Source of the DNA: Bradyrhizobium lablabi | GTDB lineage: Bacteria; Pseudomonadota; Alphaproteobacteria; Rhizobiales; Xanthobacteraceae | Reading direction: 5' to 3' | Length of the DNA stretch: 64,000 bases | Assembly (NCBI RefSeq): GCF_900141755.1 | Contig: NZ_LT670844.1 | Span: 1,054,001-1,118,000 of the forward strand | Shown here: one piece after another, positions 42,395 to 52,968 of the stretch | Layout: each line of letters starts with the position of its first letter | Numbering within the stretch: position 1 is the first letter of the stretch | The notes under the pieces: generated by a model | What the model saw: the letters and a program-made list of their open reading frames with translations, nothing else | Told to the model about the DNA's origin: nothing | Database searches by the model: none | Made by a program: the position numbers and the translations under genes

Positions 42395-42449
42395 GCAAAC
42401 CTTCCTGCGGTCCGGCGACGCATGGGCGGCAGTAAATTATCTCCCGGCG

Positions 42450-42470
42450 GATGTGCCACGAGGGCACATC
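42450..42470. promoter_or_regulatory. Perfect dyad in the soxY-groEL divergent region
   Basis: GATGTGCC, acgag, GGCACATC: 8-bp arms 56 bases upstream of the soxY start. It could be an operator for a dimeric regulator or a leader hairpin. The rest of the 427-base gap 42395-42821 shows no gene and no CIRCE element. Confidence 0.45.
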
Positions 42471-42770
42471 AATCCGGCAGCTCCCCGGTAACGGTCTTCC
42501 GTACGGCTACCACTCAGACGACCAAAGAAGCGTCCTTGGAACCGTTGCGCACTCTTTCAGAACCCGGCAGATGCCGACCGTTTGTAGATTGTAAATTTAT
42601 ACGCTGGCGCCGGCCGCGTAAAGAATTGGCCGGCATATCCATGCGCGCCGTCGGGTTGTTCCTTATGGCGGCGATAAGAGAGCTTGATGTCGAGGCTTTC
42701 CTTCGAACGCGGCTCCGCACTATCGTCGCGGGACCAGAGCGCGTCGTATGGTCAGGGCTTCCACGATTAG

Positions 42771-44465
<1,695 letters not shown>

Positions 44466-44659
44466 GCTGCTCACACGTCCACAAGCGGTGTCGCCCGAAG
44501 AGCGGTCACGCCTGTCCAGCGTGTAGCGAAAACCTAACCCCGGACGTCTGCGAGATTTGTCGCCTCTCAATCTCATCGCCCAGCCTGCCGAGCGGCGCTG
44601 GTCCTGGTGGACCGAGTCGATGCCGAAATTGGGACCGGGCACAAAACGCCGTGCTTCGG

Positions 44660-45110
44660 TTATGCGTGCGCCGCCATGGTCGGCTGTTTTGTGGGCAGCA
44701 CCTTCGCGAGCTGGTCCGAGGCATAGCCGAACAGGGCTCCGATCACCATCGAGACAATGAGCAAGACCAGCGGGTTGGCGAACGAGGGCGAGACCAGGTT
44801 CTGCAATGGGCCGGTGGCCGGCGCGGCGGATGGCTGGTGCAGCGAGTACGCCACAAGCGCAGCGTAACCGTAGACGTTGGCCGGTACCACGGACAGCAGA
44901 TCGATCGAGGCGACGATGACCAGGAAGAAAACAGTGACGCCGACGACGATCGCTGGCCAGACCGCTCCCAAACTTGGGACCGGGACATTGACGATGATCA
45001 ACAGAGCGACCCATGCGACCAGCGCACCATAGGCATTGCCGATGATCGTCTTAACGAGTGCATTGGTGTTGGCGCCGCTGTGGAAGAAGCACCGCCCAAA
45101 TATAGCACAA
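44660..45110 (-). pseudogene. DUF1097 membrane protein, N-terminally truncated
   Basis: The minus frame reads CFFHSGANTNALVKTIIGNA, YGALVAWVALLIIVNVPVPS, then VGVTVFFLVIVASIDLLSVV, and ends VLPTKQPTMAAHA. This is a DUF1097 inner-membrane protein with several helices. The first 40 or so residues are missing; sequence before about 45110 is unrelated. A start at ATG 45001 would give a 113-residue product, so a short protein is possible, but it is probably a remnant. The 44466-44659 stretch beyond its end holds nothing visible. Confidence 0.65.
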
Positions 45111-45184
45111 TCCCGGTGAGTCGTTCGGGAGATACTGTAAATCGGCGTCCAATCGTGACCTTGGGAGTCGGCGGCGCGGGTCGC

Positions 45185-45384
45185 TGATTTACACCAGTTT
45201 CTGCCGATATGGACTCTCCGAGGACCACATCGCGACCACGCCGCATGACATCAACCGGTTCCGGATCGCCGCCCTCAGTCTGGACGACTACGCCGCCGGG
45301 CTCGCTTACATGGCCGAGTTCGCTCATGACGCTGGGCAATCAGCCTACGATCTGTTCAAGGACTACCCGCAGTCCCCGGCCTGA
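45185..45384 (+). pseudogene. Coding-like fragment of unknown family
   Basis: A plus frame without a start codon reads SLIYTSFCRYGLSEDHIATT, then RIAALSLDDYAAGLAYMAEF and AYDLFKDYPQSPA* at 45382. Composition and codon use look like a protein C-terminus, but I do not recognise the family. It lies between the broken DUF1097 gene and the 3' end of the next gene, which it overlaps, so this is a junction of fragments. Confidence 0.4.
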
Positions 45385-45886
45385 AGAAAGTGACCGCCGA
45401 CGCCTCCGGCTTCATCGCGCTGACGCCAGAAGGCATGGCCGGGGCTTCGCAGGACCTGCCGGCGGCCAAAGCTGCTGCTGCCGGTGTGCTTCCGTGCTCC
45501 TCAGCTTTTTTGGTGCGCCCCGATATCTGATGGACAACTGGCAATTGCAGCACAGTCGCTCGCTGGCCTTCGGCGAGCAGCGTCACCAGGACATTGCTTC
45601 CATCGGGAAATTCGATCGCGTCGTGATGGCGATGCGGCACATTTGGTTCGACCACAGCAAACTTGGCAACGCGGAAGCTGGTTGTTCTCGTCCAGATCCA
45701 TCCCTGGTCGTACTTAACGTCTTGCTCGAAGGCTAACTCGGTTCCGGGAAGCAGGCAGACCGCCACACCGGGTTCGCCTTCGGCAGCAAAGCCACGGGTC
45801 GAGGTCCTGGGGAACGTTGTGGTGACGAGCGTCTCTCCAACCTTGGCGGGACGCGATGCCATGGCATGCAGACTATAGTCACACAT
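45356..45886 (-). CDS. Conserved hypothetical protein
   Basis: 176 residues from ATG 45886 (GAGGAG 9 bases upstream; the 12-residue-longer start is not needed). It begins MCDYSLHAMASRPAKVGETL and contains GEPGVAVCLLPGTELAFEQD, and HRHHDAIEFPDGSNVLVTLL. I recall similar MCDYSLH proteins as frequent uncharacterised genes in Bradyrhizobium. After VVHQISGR the tail is Ala/Ser-rich and overlaps the unknown plus-strand fragment, so the native C-terminus may have been replaced. Cytoplasmic; function unknown. Confidence 0.65.
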   Translation of the reverse strand: MCDYSLHAMASRPAKVGETLVTTTFPRTSTRGFAAEGEPGVAVCLLPGTELAFEQDVKYDQGWIWTRTTSFRVAKFAVVEPNVPHRHHDAIEFPDGSNVLVTLLAEGQRATVLQLPVVHQISGRTKKAEEHGSTPAAAALAAGRSCEAPAMPSGVSAMKPEASAVTFFRPGTAGSP

Positions 45887-46030
45887 CAGATTTGCTCCTC
45901 TTTCGAGATAGCGCACCCGCACCCGCGGTGGCGCGGGCGTCTATCATTGTGGTCCAGTGGTGAATATTACCCAGCTTGCGGGCAATTCTACGGCCCTCCT
46001 ACAAAATCCGCCGGTTCACGCCGGCGCGCC

Positions 46031-46276
46031 TTACCTGGGTGAGTGCAAATCGCCTTGAAGCCAGCGTCCAAGACCCTTGGACTTCATAGGGTCTTCGTAC
46101 GCGGCAAGGGTCTTGTGTACGCGATTGCAGATAGCGCATTCAAACGTATGCAAGTCGACGCCCGGGCGTGCCAGCTCGATACTGACGAGCATCATCGGGG
46201 CCTTGCACTTCGGACAAGCGGGGCGCTCAATTGCAACGAATGGAATGACGGACGACAGGCGTTGAGACTGGGGCAT
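46031..46276 (-). CDS. Small zinc-ribbon-like conserved protein
   Basis: 81 residues from ATG 46276. Two CxxC pairs, ACPKCKAPMMLVSIE and TFECAICNRVHKTL, about 30 residues apart form a likely zinc ribbon. The C-terminus is KSKGLGRWLQGDLHSPR. Small proteins of this kind are common in Bradyrhizobium and uncharacterised. The start was chosen over 46309 because the CxxC region begins soon after and the longer lead is not conserved-looking. Confidence 0.6.
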   Translation of the reverse strand: MPQSQRLSSVIPFVAIERPACPKCKAPMMLVSIELARPGVDLHTFECAICNRVHKTLAAYEDPMKSKGLGRWLQGDLHSPR

Positions 46277-46434
46277 GATGCTTCCCTCGAATAGGCGGGA
46301 GCGCAACACTCTGTGTCACCGGTAATGCCTAGGAGGCGGAGCGGTGATTGTCTGAGTATGCGCCTCCAGGGTCTCAAACGCGAGTTAATTCGCGGATACT
46401 TGGAAGGAAGGTAGGCACCAGCCCATACTCCGGG

Positions 46435-46460
46435 CCCGCCTGCTCACCCCGGCGGGTTTT
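46435..46460 (+). terminator. Terminator-like hairpin upstream of the cold-shock gene
   Basis: CCCGCC, loop tgctcacccc, GGCGGG, then TTTT. It lies about 65 bases before the csp start, so it could act as a leader attenuator or as the end of upstream transcription. Confidence 0.4.
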
Positions 46461-46523
46461 GCTTGCCTTCCAGATCGGCACAAGGTTGTCTCTAGGTCCT
46501 ATCGGATATGGGAGACGACCGAG

Positions 46524-46740
46524 GTGGCGACTGGAACGGTGAAGTGGTTCAACGCGACAAAGGGCTATGAATTCATTCAGCCCGATAACGGCAGCGCGGA
46601 TGTGTTCGTGCACATCTCCGCGGTCGAAAAAGCTGGGGCTCAGCGCACTCAATGAGGGTGCAAAGGTGAGCTATGAGGAAGTGCCCAACGAGGGGAAGAC
46701 TTCGGCGGAGAATTTGAGGGTCGCGGGGGATTCGCCTTTA
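46524..46740 (+). pseudogene. Cold-shock protein gene, frameshifted
   Basis: GTG 46524 opens [20 protein letters not shown] and [18 protein letters not shown], the start of a CspA-type single-strand RNA/DNA-binding domain. Near 46635 one extra G in CTGGGGCTC shifts the frame, ending at a stop (AQRTQ*). The correct continuation [20 protein letters not shown] and TSAENLRV lies in the +1 frame. The RNP-1 motif reads KGYEF instead of KGYGF, a second damaging change. Either a real pseudogene or one sequencing error plus a substitution; the Gly-to-Glu change favours decay. Confidence 0.85.
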
Positions 46741-46780
46741 CCATCGTGGAAACGGCACCGCGTCAGTGGTATATCAGGGC

Positions 46781-46999
46781 ATGGCAAATGGTCAGGTCGT
46801 CCTCGTAACAACTGAACCGTTAGCAGGCGGTTCGCCTGTTCGCTCGGTCTACTATGTGGCTGAACAGGATCCGGCAAAGGCAAAGGCAATTGTCGGTGCA
46901 ATGATGGCCCCGAATGAAAGGGTCGAAGCTTGGGGACCGCTTCCGGAAGTAGCTGTCAAAGCTCTCGGATTGAAGCCCGGCGACTTCACGCACGGATAA
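46781..46999 (+). CDS. Small conserved hypothetical protein
   Basis: 72 residues from ATG 46781 (an in-frame GTG at 46766 is an alternative). It begins MANGQVVLVTTEPLAGGSPV, then VYYVAEQDPAKAKAIVGAMM and KALGLKPGDFTHG. No known domain; the length and a terminator 68 bases downstream support a real gene. No signal peptide. Confidence 0.55.
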   Translation: MANGQVVLVTTEPLAGGSPVRSVYYVAEQDPAKAKAIVGAMMAPNERVEAWGPLPEVAVKALGLKPGDFTHG

Positions 47000-47067
47000 C
47001 TGGCATCAAGTAAGACCAGCATCTGGCAGCCGATCCAGGCTAAAACTGCTTTCTAGCAAAGTTGCTT

Positions 47068-47100
47068 ATGTGCGGCGCCGCCAGCTCCGCACATTTTTTC
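47068..47100 (+). terminator. Rho-independent terminator
   Basis: ATGTGCGG, loop cgccgccagct, CCGCACAT followed by TTTTTC: an 8-bp GC-rich stem with a T-run. It ends transcription of the small gene at 46781. Confidence 0.75.
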
Positions 47101-47136
47101 TAAAGTCTCGTCCCCAATTTTCTAAAGTCTCGTCCC
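47096..47136. repeat. Two 19-bp direct repeats
   Basis: TTTTCTAAAGTCTCGTCCC occurs at 47096-47114 and again at 47118-47136, separated by 3 bases (CAA). The first overlaps the T-run of the terminator. Such tandem copies could be a protein-binding site or an insertion-sequence end. The rest of 47137-47356 has no gene. Confidence 0.65.
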
Positions 47137-47356
47137 AAAGCGGCGGTTCGATACCGCGATCCTGCCGCATCGATGGTCAGGAGATTTGGGACGTCGACGA
47201 GTTGCGTGCAGGTTCAACGGGTCAGTGAAGAGGAATTGCAGCTGGCGGATGGAAGGCCTATGTTGGCCTTATAATGACGCAACCGCCCATCGTACGGCGA
47301 GATGTGCAGGAAGACATCACGGTGGACGGTTTGCGTATTGCAACGGAGGTCACGTC

Positions 47357-47827
47357 ATGTCCATTGCACCCACGCTCCAAAAATATCTAGCCGCCGAAAA
47401 CATCCAATACGAGGAGATCCGGCACGAACTCAGCATGACGTCCGCTCGCACGGCTGAGGCGTCCCACATCTCGGGCGATCGCCTCGCCAAGGGCATCGTG
47501 TTGCGGCGCGACGGCGAATATATGCTGGCCGTCATGCCCGCATCGCATCACCTCCGCCTGTCGGAACTGAGGACGCAACTCGGTGACGATGTCGACATGG
47601 CCAATGAAGCCGAGATCAATCAGCTGTTCCGCGACTGCGCGCACGGTGCAGTTCCTGCCGTTGGCAAATGCTACGGACTGGATATCATCGTCGACTATAG
47701 CATCGAGGCACAGCCAGAGATCTATATGGAAGCCGGCGATCACGAGACGCTGCTTCATCTAAGTCATGCGCAGTTTGCGCGCCTGACGGCCAACGCGCCT
47801 CATGGGCACTTTAGCGCGCACGACTGA
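47357..47827 (+). CDS. YbaK/ProX-type aminoacyl-tRNA deacylase domain protein
   Basis: 156 residues from ATG 47357 (GGAGG about 8 bases upstream); a longer frame from 47186 is not family-like. YbaK fold: VLRRDGEYMLAVMPASHHLR with the start EIRHELSMTSARTAEASHIS and GKCYGLDIIVDYSIEAQPEI. The conserved lysine lies in DRLAKGIVLR. Family members hydrolyse mischarged tRNA; this stand-alone type is often annotated as a YbaK/EbsC protein. The end AHGHFSAHD is His-rich. Confidence 0.8.
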   Translation: MSIAPTLQKYLAAENIQYEEIRHELSMTSARTAEASHISGDRLAKGIVLRRDGEYMLAVMPASHHLRLSELRTQLGDDVDMANEAEINQLFRDCAHGAVPAVGKCYGLDIIVDYSIEAQPEIYMEAGDHETLLHLSHAQFARLTANAPHGHFSAHD

Positions 47828-48105
47828 GGATATTCGGTCGTCTCTGCCGCGCTGGGGCATATTGGTCGGACAATCCGCGGCAACCGTCGCGCGGTCCCGA
47901 ACGGGGAGATCATATTGCTGCTTGACTGTTCATGCGGCGGTGCGACGCCTCCTTACGTCTCATGCCCTCCATCGAAATCGTCTTCGAAACGCAAATGCTT
48001 AACGCTGCGGTTTGTCGGCCGAGCCGGATGTTGATAGGACAAGTTCCAGTGCCATCCGGCGAGAGATTTCTGATTGGATCGGAGCCACGCCGGTCCATTG
48101 TCTCG
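47828..48105. other. Gap before the ABC importer operon
   Basis: No gene recognised on either strand. Its right end leads into a likely promoter for the importer (next entry). Confidence 0.4.
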
Positions 48106-48134
48106 TTGTCAACATACCCCATCCGTGGGATAAT
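48106..48134 (+). promoter_or_regulatory. Sigma-70-like promoter of the ABC importer operon
   Basis: TTGTCA (48106-48111), 17 bases, GATAAT (48129-48134). The spacing is ideal and the next gene starts 90 bases downstream. Seen by eye only. Confidence 0.45.
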
Positions 48135-48149
48135 TATTGTTAGCTAATG

Positions 48150-48200
48150 TCAGCGGGAGTTCGTCTCAACCGTCTTGACCGGCACACAACCTCCCGCTGA
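48150..48200 (+). promoter_or_regulatory. Perfect inverted repeat in the leader of the ABC importer
   Basis: TCAGCGGGAG (48150-48159) and CTCCCGCTGA (48191-48200) pair over 10 bp with a 31-base spacer, between the likely -10 box and the start codon at 48225. It could be an operator pair or an mRNA stem that affects translation. Confidence 0.45.
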
Positions 48201-48224
48201 ACGATCAGACAATGGGAGGTAAAC

Positions 48225-49565
48225 ATGTCATCCCATGCATCTCGTCGCTACGGCATGTCGCGCCGCGACGCCATCAAGACCGCTGTGGGTGCAGCCGCGG
48301 CCGCCGGACCATTCTTTCATGTTATGCCGGCTCGCGCAGCCAAGACACTGAAGATCCTGCAATGGAGTCACTTCGTCCCCGGCTACGACAAGTGGTTCAA
48401 CAACACTTATACCAAGGAATGGGGCGCCAAGAACGGCACCGAGGTGATCGTCGACAACATCAACCTCGGCCTGATCCCTTCGCGCGCAGCGGCGGAGGTA
48501 TCGGCGCAGAAGGGCCACGACCTCGTGATGTTCCTCGCGCCACCTTCGGTCTACGAAGAACAGGTCGTCGACATGAAGGATGTCTATGCCGCCTGCGAGA
48601 AGACGCACGGCAAGCCGATCGATCTTGCGGTCAAGAGTACCTATAATCCCAAGACCCAGAAATACTTCGCCTTCTCCGACAGCTTCGTGCCCGATCCGGT
48701 CAATTACCGCTCGGATCTCTGGGGCGACATCGGCATGAAGCCTGACAGCTGGGACAACGTCCGCATCGGCGGCAAGAAGATCAAGGACAAGACCGGCATT
48801 CCGGTCGGCATCGGCCTCTCCGCCGAACTCGATACGGCCATGGCCATGCGCGCGATCATGTATTCGTTCGGCGCGCACGAGCAGGACGCCGATGGAAATC
48901 TCGCCATCAATTCCAAGGAAACCCTCGAAGCACTGAAGTTCGTCAAAGCGCTGTTCCAGGAAACCGAGACGCCAGAAGTGTTCGCCTGGGATCCATCCTC
49001 GAACAATCGGCAGATGCTCGCCGGCAGGTCGTCCCTCGTGCTCAACGCGATTTCAATCACGCGCGCGGGCGAAAACGACAAGATGCCGATCCACGAAAAG
49101 ATCGCGCTCGCCAAGCCGCCGAAAGGTCCGGTTCGGCAGATCGGTCTCGAGCATGTGATGGATTGCTACCTGATCTGGAAATTCTCCGAAAACATCGACG
49201 GCGCGAAGACCTTCCTGGTCGACTACATCGACAACTTCAAACAGGGCTTCATGGCCAGCGAGTTTTACAACTTCCCCTGCTTCTCAAAGACGGTCCCCGA
49301 CCTGACTCAGCTCATCGCCAAGGATTCCAAGGCCGTGCCGCCGGATAAGTACGCGGTCCTTTCGGATGTGCTCGATTGGGCGACTAACGTCGGCTATCCC
49401 GGCAACTCCAATGCCGCGATCGACGAGACTTTCAATACCTGGGTGATCAACACGATGTTCGCCGAAGCTGCCGCAGGCGCGGAAACTCCGGAGGACGCTC
49501 TCAAGCGCGCAGAGGCCAAGATGAAGGCGATCTGGGCGAAATGGAAAGACCGAAAGATGATCTGA
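48225..49565 (+). CDS. ABC importer substrate-binding protein
   Basis: 446 residues. A Tat-type signal (YGMSRRDAIKTAVGAAAAAG, cleavage near ARAAK at about 39) precedes a family-1 extracellular solute-binding protein: TLKILQWSHFVPGYDKWFNN, SRAAAEVSAQKGHDLVMFLA, GIPVGIGLSAELDTAMAMRA and LAGRSSLVLNAISITRAGEN. Aromatic residues and the family suggest a sugar, polyol or similar ligand; the ligand is not evident. GGGAGG lies about 7 bases upstream of ATG 48225. First gene of the operon with an ATPase and two permeases. Confidence 0.9.
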   Translation: MSSHASRRYGMSRRDAIKTAVGAAAAAGPFFHVMPARAAKTLKILQWSHFVPGYDKWFNNTYTKEWGAKNGTEVIVDNINLGLIPSRAAAEVSAQKGHDLVMFLAPPSVYEEQVVDMKDVYAACEKTHGKPIDLAVKSTYNPKTQKYFAFSDSFVPDPVNYRSDLWGDIGMKPDSWDNVRIGGKKIKDKTGIPVGIGLSAELDTAMAMRAIMYSFGAHEQDADGNLAINSKETLEALKFVKALFQETETPEVFAWDPSSNNRQMLAGRSSLVLNAISITRAGENDKMPIHEKIALAKPPKGPVRQIGLEHVMDCYLIWKFSENIDGAKTFLVDYIDNFKQGFMASEFYNFPCFSKTVPDLTQLIAKDSKAVPPDKYAVLSDVLDWATNVGYPGNSNAAIDETFNTWVINTMFAEAAAGAETPEDALKRAEAKMKAIWAKWKDRKMI

Positions 49566-49681
49566 TCGTCTCGCCGCGCATTGCCGTTGGGGCACAGGAG
49601 TTCTGAGCCCATCGGACCATGCCTGGCACCGAAGCTGTTCCGGTGAACGGCTTCGCAGATTGAGGCAATCGGAGCTCGCGC

Positions 49682-50710
49682 ATGGCCATTGTAGAAACAC
49701 GGCGCATCACCAAGCTTTTCGACGACGTGCGTGCCGTCGACGGCATCGATCTCATCGCGAAGGAAGGAGAATTCCTGGTTCTGCTCGGCCCATCGGGCTG
49801 CGGCAAGACGACGTTGATGCGCATGATCGCGGGGCTCGAGCGGCCAACCTCCGGCGATATCGTGATTGACGACAACATCGTCAACGACCTGCCACCGCGC
49901 GCGCGCAATGTCGCCATGGTGTTTCAAAGCTACGCGCTCTATCCGCACCTCACCGTCGAGAAGAATATCTCGTTTCCGCTGCGTGCAGTCGGCATGCCGA
50001 AGGACGATATCCGCAAGAGAGTCGATTGGGCAGCGCAGATGTTCGGCATTCAACGCTTCCTCGACCGCAAGCCGCGTCAATTATCCGGCGGTGAGCGACA
50101 GCGCGTGGCGCTTGCGCGCGCGGTGGTGCGGGAGCCGGTGGCCTTTCTTCTCGACGAGCCTCTGTCGAATCTCGACGCCAAGCTGCGCAACTCCGCACGT
50201 GACGAACTGAAGCAGTTTCAGCGCAGCCTCGGCACCACCACCATCTACGTCACCCACGATCAGGCCGAGGCGATGGGCTTAGGCGACCGCATCGCTGTCC
50301 TTAATCAGGGCCGCGTCCACCAGATCGGAACGCCGCACGAGATCTACGGCTCGCCGGCGGACGTCTTCGCCGCCACTTTCATCGGTTCGCCGCCGATGAA
50401 CCTGATCGAGGACGCCAAGATCTGGATCGGGTTCCGGCCGGAAGCGTTTCTGCCAAAGGAGGTTGAACCCGATGGCGACAACGTCGATTTTCCGTTCCGC
50501 GTCACCCGCATCGAGTATCTCGGCGCTGACCGCCTGGTCTACGGGCTGATCGACGGCCGTACGCCTGAAACGCGTTTGATCTCGAAGATCCCGACGAACA
50601 TTCGTACGCACATTGACGCCGGCCGGGTCTACGATTTCATCGTGCGGCGGCAGGATATCGCGCGTTTTGACCGTGAGGGTGGCCGACGCCTGGACGGAGG
50701 CGCGGCATGA
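49682..50710 (+). CDS. ABC importer ATP-binding protein (MalK/UgpC type)
   Basis: 342 residues. Walker A GPSGCGKTTLMRMIAGLERP near 38-45, Q-loop VFQSYALYPHLTVEKNI, signature LSGGERQRVALARAVVREPV, Walker B FLLDEPLSNLDAKLR and H-loop YVTHDQAEAMGLGDRIAVL. A shorter TOBE-like tail follows (GFRPEAFLPKEVEPDGDN). It powers import through the two permeases encoded next. Its stop overlaps the first permease start by four bases (ATGA at 50707-50710). 116 bases separate it from the binding-protein gene. Confidence 0.92.
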   Translation: MAIVETRRITKLFDDVRAVDGIDLIAKEGEFLVLLGPSGCGKTTLMRMIAGLERPTSGDIVIDDNIVNDLPPRARNVAMVFQSYALYPHLTVEKNISFPLRAVGMPKDDIRKRVDWAAQMFGIQRFLDRKPRQLSGGERQRVALARAVVREPVAFLLDEPLSNLDAKLRNSARDELKQFQRSLGTTTIYVTHDQAEAMGLGDRIAVLNQGRVHQIGTPHEIYGSPADVFAATFIGSPPMNLIEDAKIWIGFRPEAFLPKEVEPDGDNVDFPFRVTRIEYLGADRLVYGLIDGRTPETRLISKIPTNIRTHIDAGRVYDFIVRRQDIARFDREGGRRLDGGAA

Positions 50711-51651
50711 CGTCAGCGATCACAGGGACAGCCGGCAAGATCCGCGGAAAGGATCGCCTCCTGTCGCGTTTTGCCGACAACGATCGCTGGCTGTGGCGCG
50801 CTATGCTTGCGCCGGCGATCCTCTACATCGGCCTCCTGGTCGGCTTTCCCTTCCTGCTCTCGCTCTATTACAGTGTGTCGAGCGTGACAGTCGCCAGCCA
50901 GGACGTGCATTTTGTCGGGCTGGAAAATTTCCGGCGCATCGTGGAGAGCGGCACGTTCTGGCTTTCGCTGCAGAATACGATTGTCATCACGGTCGTTTCC
51001 CAGTTCTTCGTCCTCGTGTTCGCCAACATTCTGGCGACGGCGCTTGTTGTGGATTTCCGCGGCAGATGGCTGGTTCGGCTGTTGATCCTGCTGCCGTGGG
51101 TAGCGCCGATCTCGCTTGGCAGCATCGGTTGGCTCTGGATCTTCGATTCGATTTACAGTGTCATCAACTGGACCGCGCGCGCGGTCGGCCTGCTCGGGCC
51201 CAACGAATGGCCGATCTGGCTTGGTCAACCAACTCTGGCAAGGGCATCGATCATCATCGTCAATGTATGGCGCATCCTGCCGCTGGCGACCGTCATTGTC
51301 CTCGCCGGGCTGTCGTCGATCCCGCAGGATATTCATGATGCGGCGGAGGTGGATGGCGCCGGGTTCTGGCGCCACCATTTCCAGATCACGACGCCGCTGA
51401 TTCTTCCGATCACGCTGGTGGCGCTGTTGTTTGGCATCATTTTCACGTTCACCGACATGATTGTGGTGTTCGTGCTAACGCGCGGCGGTCCCTACGACAC
51501 CACACAGGTTATCGCCAGTTGGGCCTATTTTACGGGAATTCAGGGTGGCGATCTGGCGGGAGGAGCCGCCATCTCGCTGTTCCTCTTTCCCGTCCTTGCT
51601 GGCGTTGCAGTCCTGTTCTTGTGGTTAGCCCGGCACACCGAGGTCACGTGA
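50707..51651 (+). CDS. ABC importer permease 1 (MalF/UgpA type)
   Basis: 314 residues, six helices: ILYIGLLVGFPFLLSLYYSV, TIVITVVSQFFVLVFANILA, and the EAA loop DIHDAAEVDGAGFWRHHFQI followed by TTPLILPITLVALLFGIIFT, which contacts the ATPase. Member of the CUT1 carbohydrate-type transporter permeases. Translationally coupled to the ATPase gene and one base before the second permease. Confidence 0.92.
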   Translation: MTSAITGTAGKIRGKDRLLSRFADNDRWLWRAMLAPAILYIGLLVGFPFLLSLYYSVSSVTVASQDVHFVGLENFRRIVESGTFWLSLQNTIVITVVSQFFVLVFANILATALVVDFRGRWLVRLLILLPWVAPISLGSIGWLWIFDSIYSVINWTARAVGLLGPNEWPIWLGQPTLARASIIIVNVWRILPLATVIVLAGLSSIPQDIHDAAEVDGAGFWRHHFQITTPLILPITLVALLFGIIFTFTDMIVVFVLTRGGPYDTTQVIASWAYFTGIQGGDLAGGAAISLFLFPVLAGVAVLFLWLARHTEVT

Positions 51652-51652
51652 C

Positions 51653-52507
51653 ATGACCCGTGGATCCGCCCGCGCACGACATATTGCCGGCAAGGCCGTC
51701 CACGCCGCCGTCCTCGTCTTCTTCGTGACGTTCCTCGCCTTTCCTTTTTACTGGATGATGATCACCGCTTTCAAAGCCAACCAGGACTTGTACAACGTAC
51801 AAAACAATCCTTATGTGTTTAACAGCCCCCCGACGTTGCGGCACCTTTCGGTGCTGTTTCAGGACACTCAATACCTGCAATGGCTGTTGAATACCGGCTT
51901 CGTCGGAGTCGCCGTCGTCATCATCACGCTCTTGCTCACCGTCCCGGCAGGCTACGCGCTCGCGCGCATGACCGGCGCATGGGCGCAAACCTTGGGCGTG
52001 ACGATATTCCTCACCTATCTGGTGCCGCCGACGATCCTGTTTATCCCGTTCTCGCGCATCATCGCGATACTGGGATTGCAGGATTCGGTGTGGTCGCTCA
52101 TCCTCGTCTATCCGAGCTTCACCGTGCCGTTTTGCACCTGGCTTCTGATGGGCTTCTTCAAGGCGATCCCGCGCGATCTCGAGGACGCAGCCATGATCGA
52201 CGGGCTGAGCCGGTTTGGCGCATTCATCAAGGTGGTGATGCCGATTTCGGTTGCCGGGATACTTACGGCGGTGATCTTCACCTTCACTTTGGTAACGCAA
52301 GAGTTTGTCTACGGCGTGACGTTTATCACCGCGTCGTCGAGCTATACGGTGAGCGTCGGCGTGCCGACCTTTCTTGTGCGGGGCGATGTCTATTTCTGGG
52401 GCTCGATGATGGCGGCCTGCCTGATTGCAAGCGTCCCAATCGCTATTATCTATAATTTCTTCGTCGCTCGCTTTGTAGCCGGCTTTACCATGGGCGCCAT
52501 TAAGTAA
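51653..52507 (+). CDS. ABC importer permease 2 (MalG/UgpE type)
   Basis: 284 residues with the MalG-like layout: AVLVFFVTFLAFPFYWMMIT, then VFLTYLVPPTILFIPFSRII-type helices, EAA loop DLEDAAMIDGLSRFGAFIKV and VMPISVAGILTAVIFTFTLV, ending FVARFVAGFTMGAIK. Partner of permease 1. Last gene of the importer operon; no terminator with a T-run was seen straight after. Confidence 0.92.
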   Translation: MTRGSARARHIAGKAVHAAVLVFFVTFLAFPFYWMMITAFKANQDLYNVQNNPYVFNSPPTLRHLSVLFQDTQYLQWLLNTGFVGVAVVIITLLLTVPAGYALARMTGAWAQTLGVTIFLTYLVPPTILFIPFSRIIAILGLQDSVWSLILVYPSFTVPFCTWLLMGFFKAIPRDLEDAAMIDGLSRFGAFIKVVMPISVAGILTAVIFTFTLVTQEFVYGVTFITASSSYTVSVGVPTFLVRGDVYFWGSMMAACLIASVPIAIIYNFFVARFVAGFTMGAIK

Positions 52508-52851
52508 TGCCCATGAAACCAAACGCTCTTCAATTGTCGGCACGCGGGTAGATTGCCATCCCCGCGCTAACTTCGGACTTTCACTGCATCTTTGCCATGC
52601 GCTTTGCGACGGTCGCCAGAAACTCTCGCGAAGCAAGCGCTCAGGAACCAACGCAACGAGATCAATCGTGCGCGCGGCGTCAAGGAGGCATAAAAACTCG
52701 GCAGAGAGACCGCGAAATTACGTGTGAGATTCTGCTTGCTCTGAGCGTAACGGAATCCCGTCGCGAGAGTCGACGAGTTATGCGAAGCAAGCGGCGAGCT
52801 GGTGTCCGTCCATCCCGGATCATGTCCTGAACAGGCTTTCGCCGGAACATG

Positions 52852-52968
52852 CTAGATGTCGTAATAGAGATGGAACTCGTGAGGATGAGGGCCCAGCCGG
52901 ATGGCATCGACCTCCCTTTTTCGCTTGTAGTCGAGCCAGGTTTCGGTCAGACGTTGAGACGAGGCCGA
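52852..52968 (-). pseudogene. Glutamine synthetase, C-terminal fragment
   Basis: The minus frame reads [20 protein letters not shown], then [12 protein letters not shown] and stop at 52852. This is the end of a GlnT-type glutamine synthetase (TWxDYKR...DxxRLxPHPxEFxLYYD). Only about 35 codons remain; the rest of 52508-53229 holds no gene. It lies just before NAD-glutamate dehydrogenase, perhaps by chance. Confidence 0.7.
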
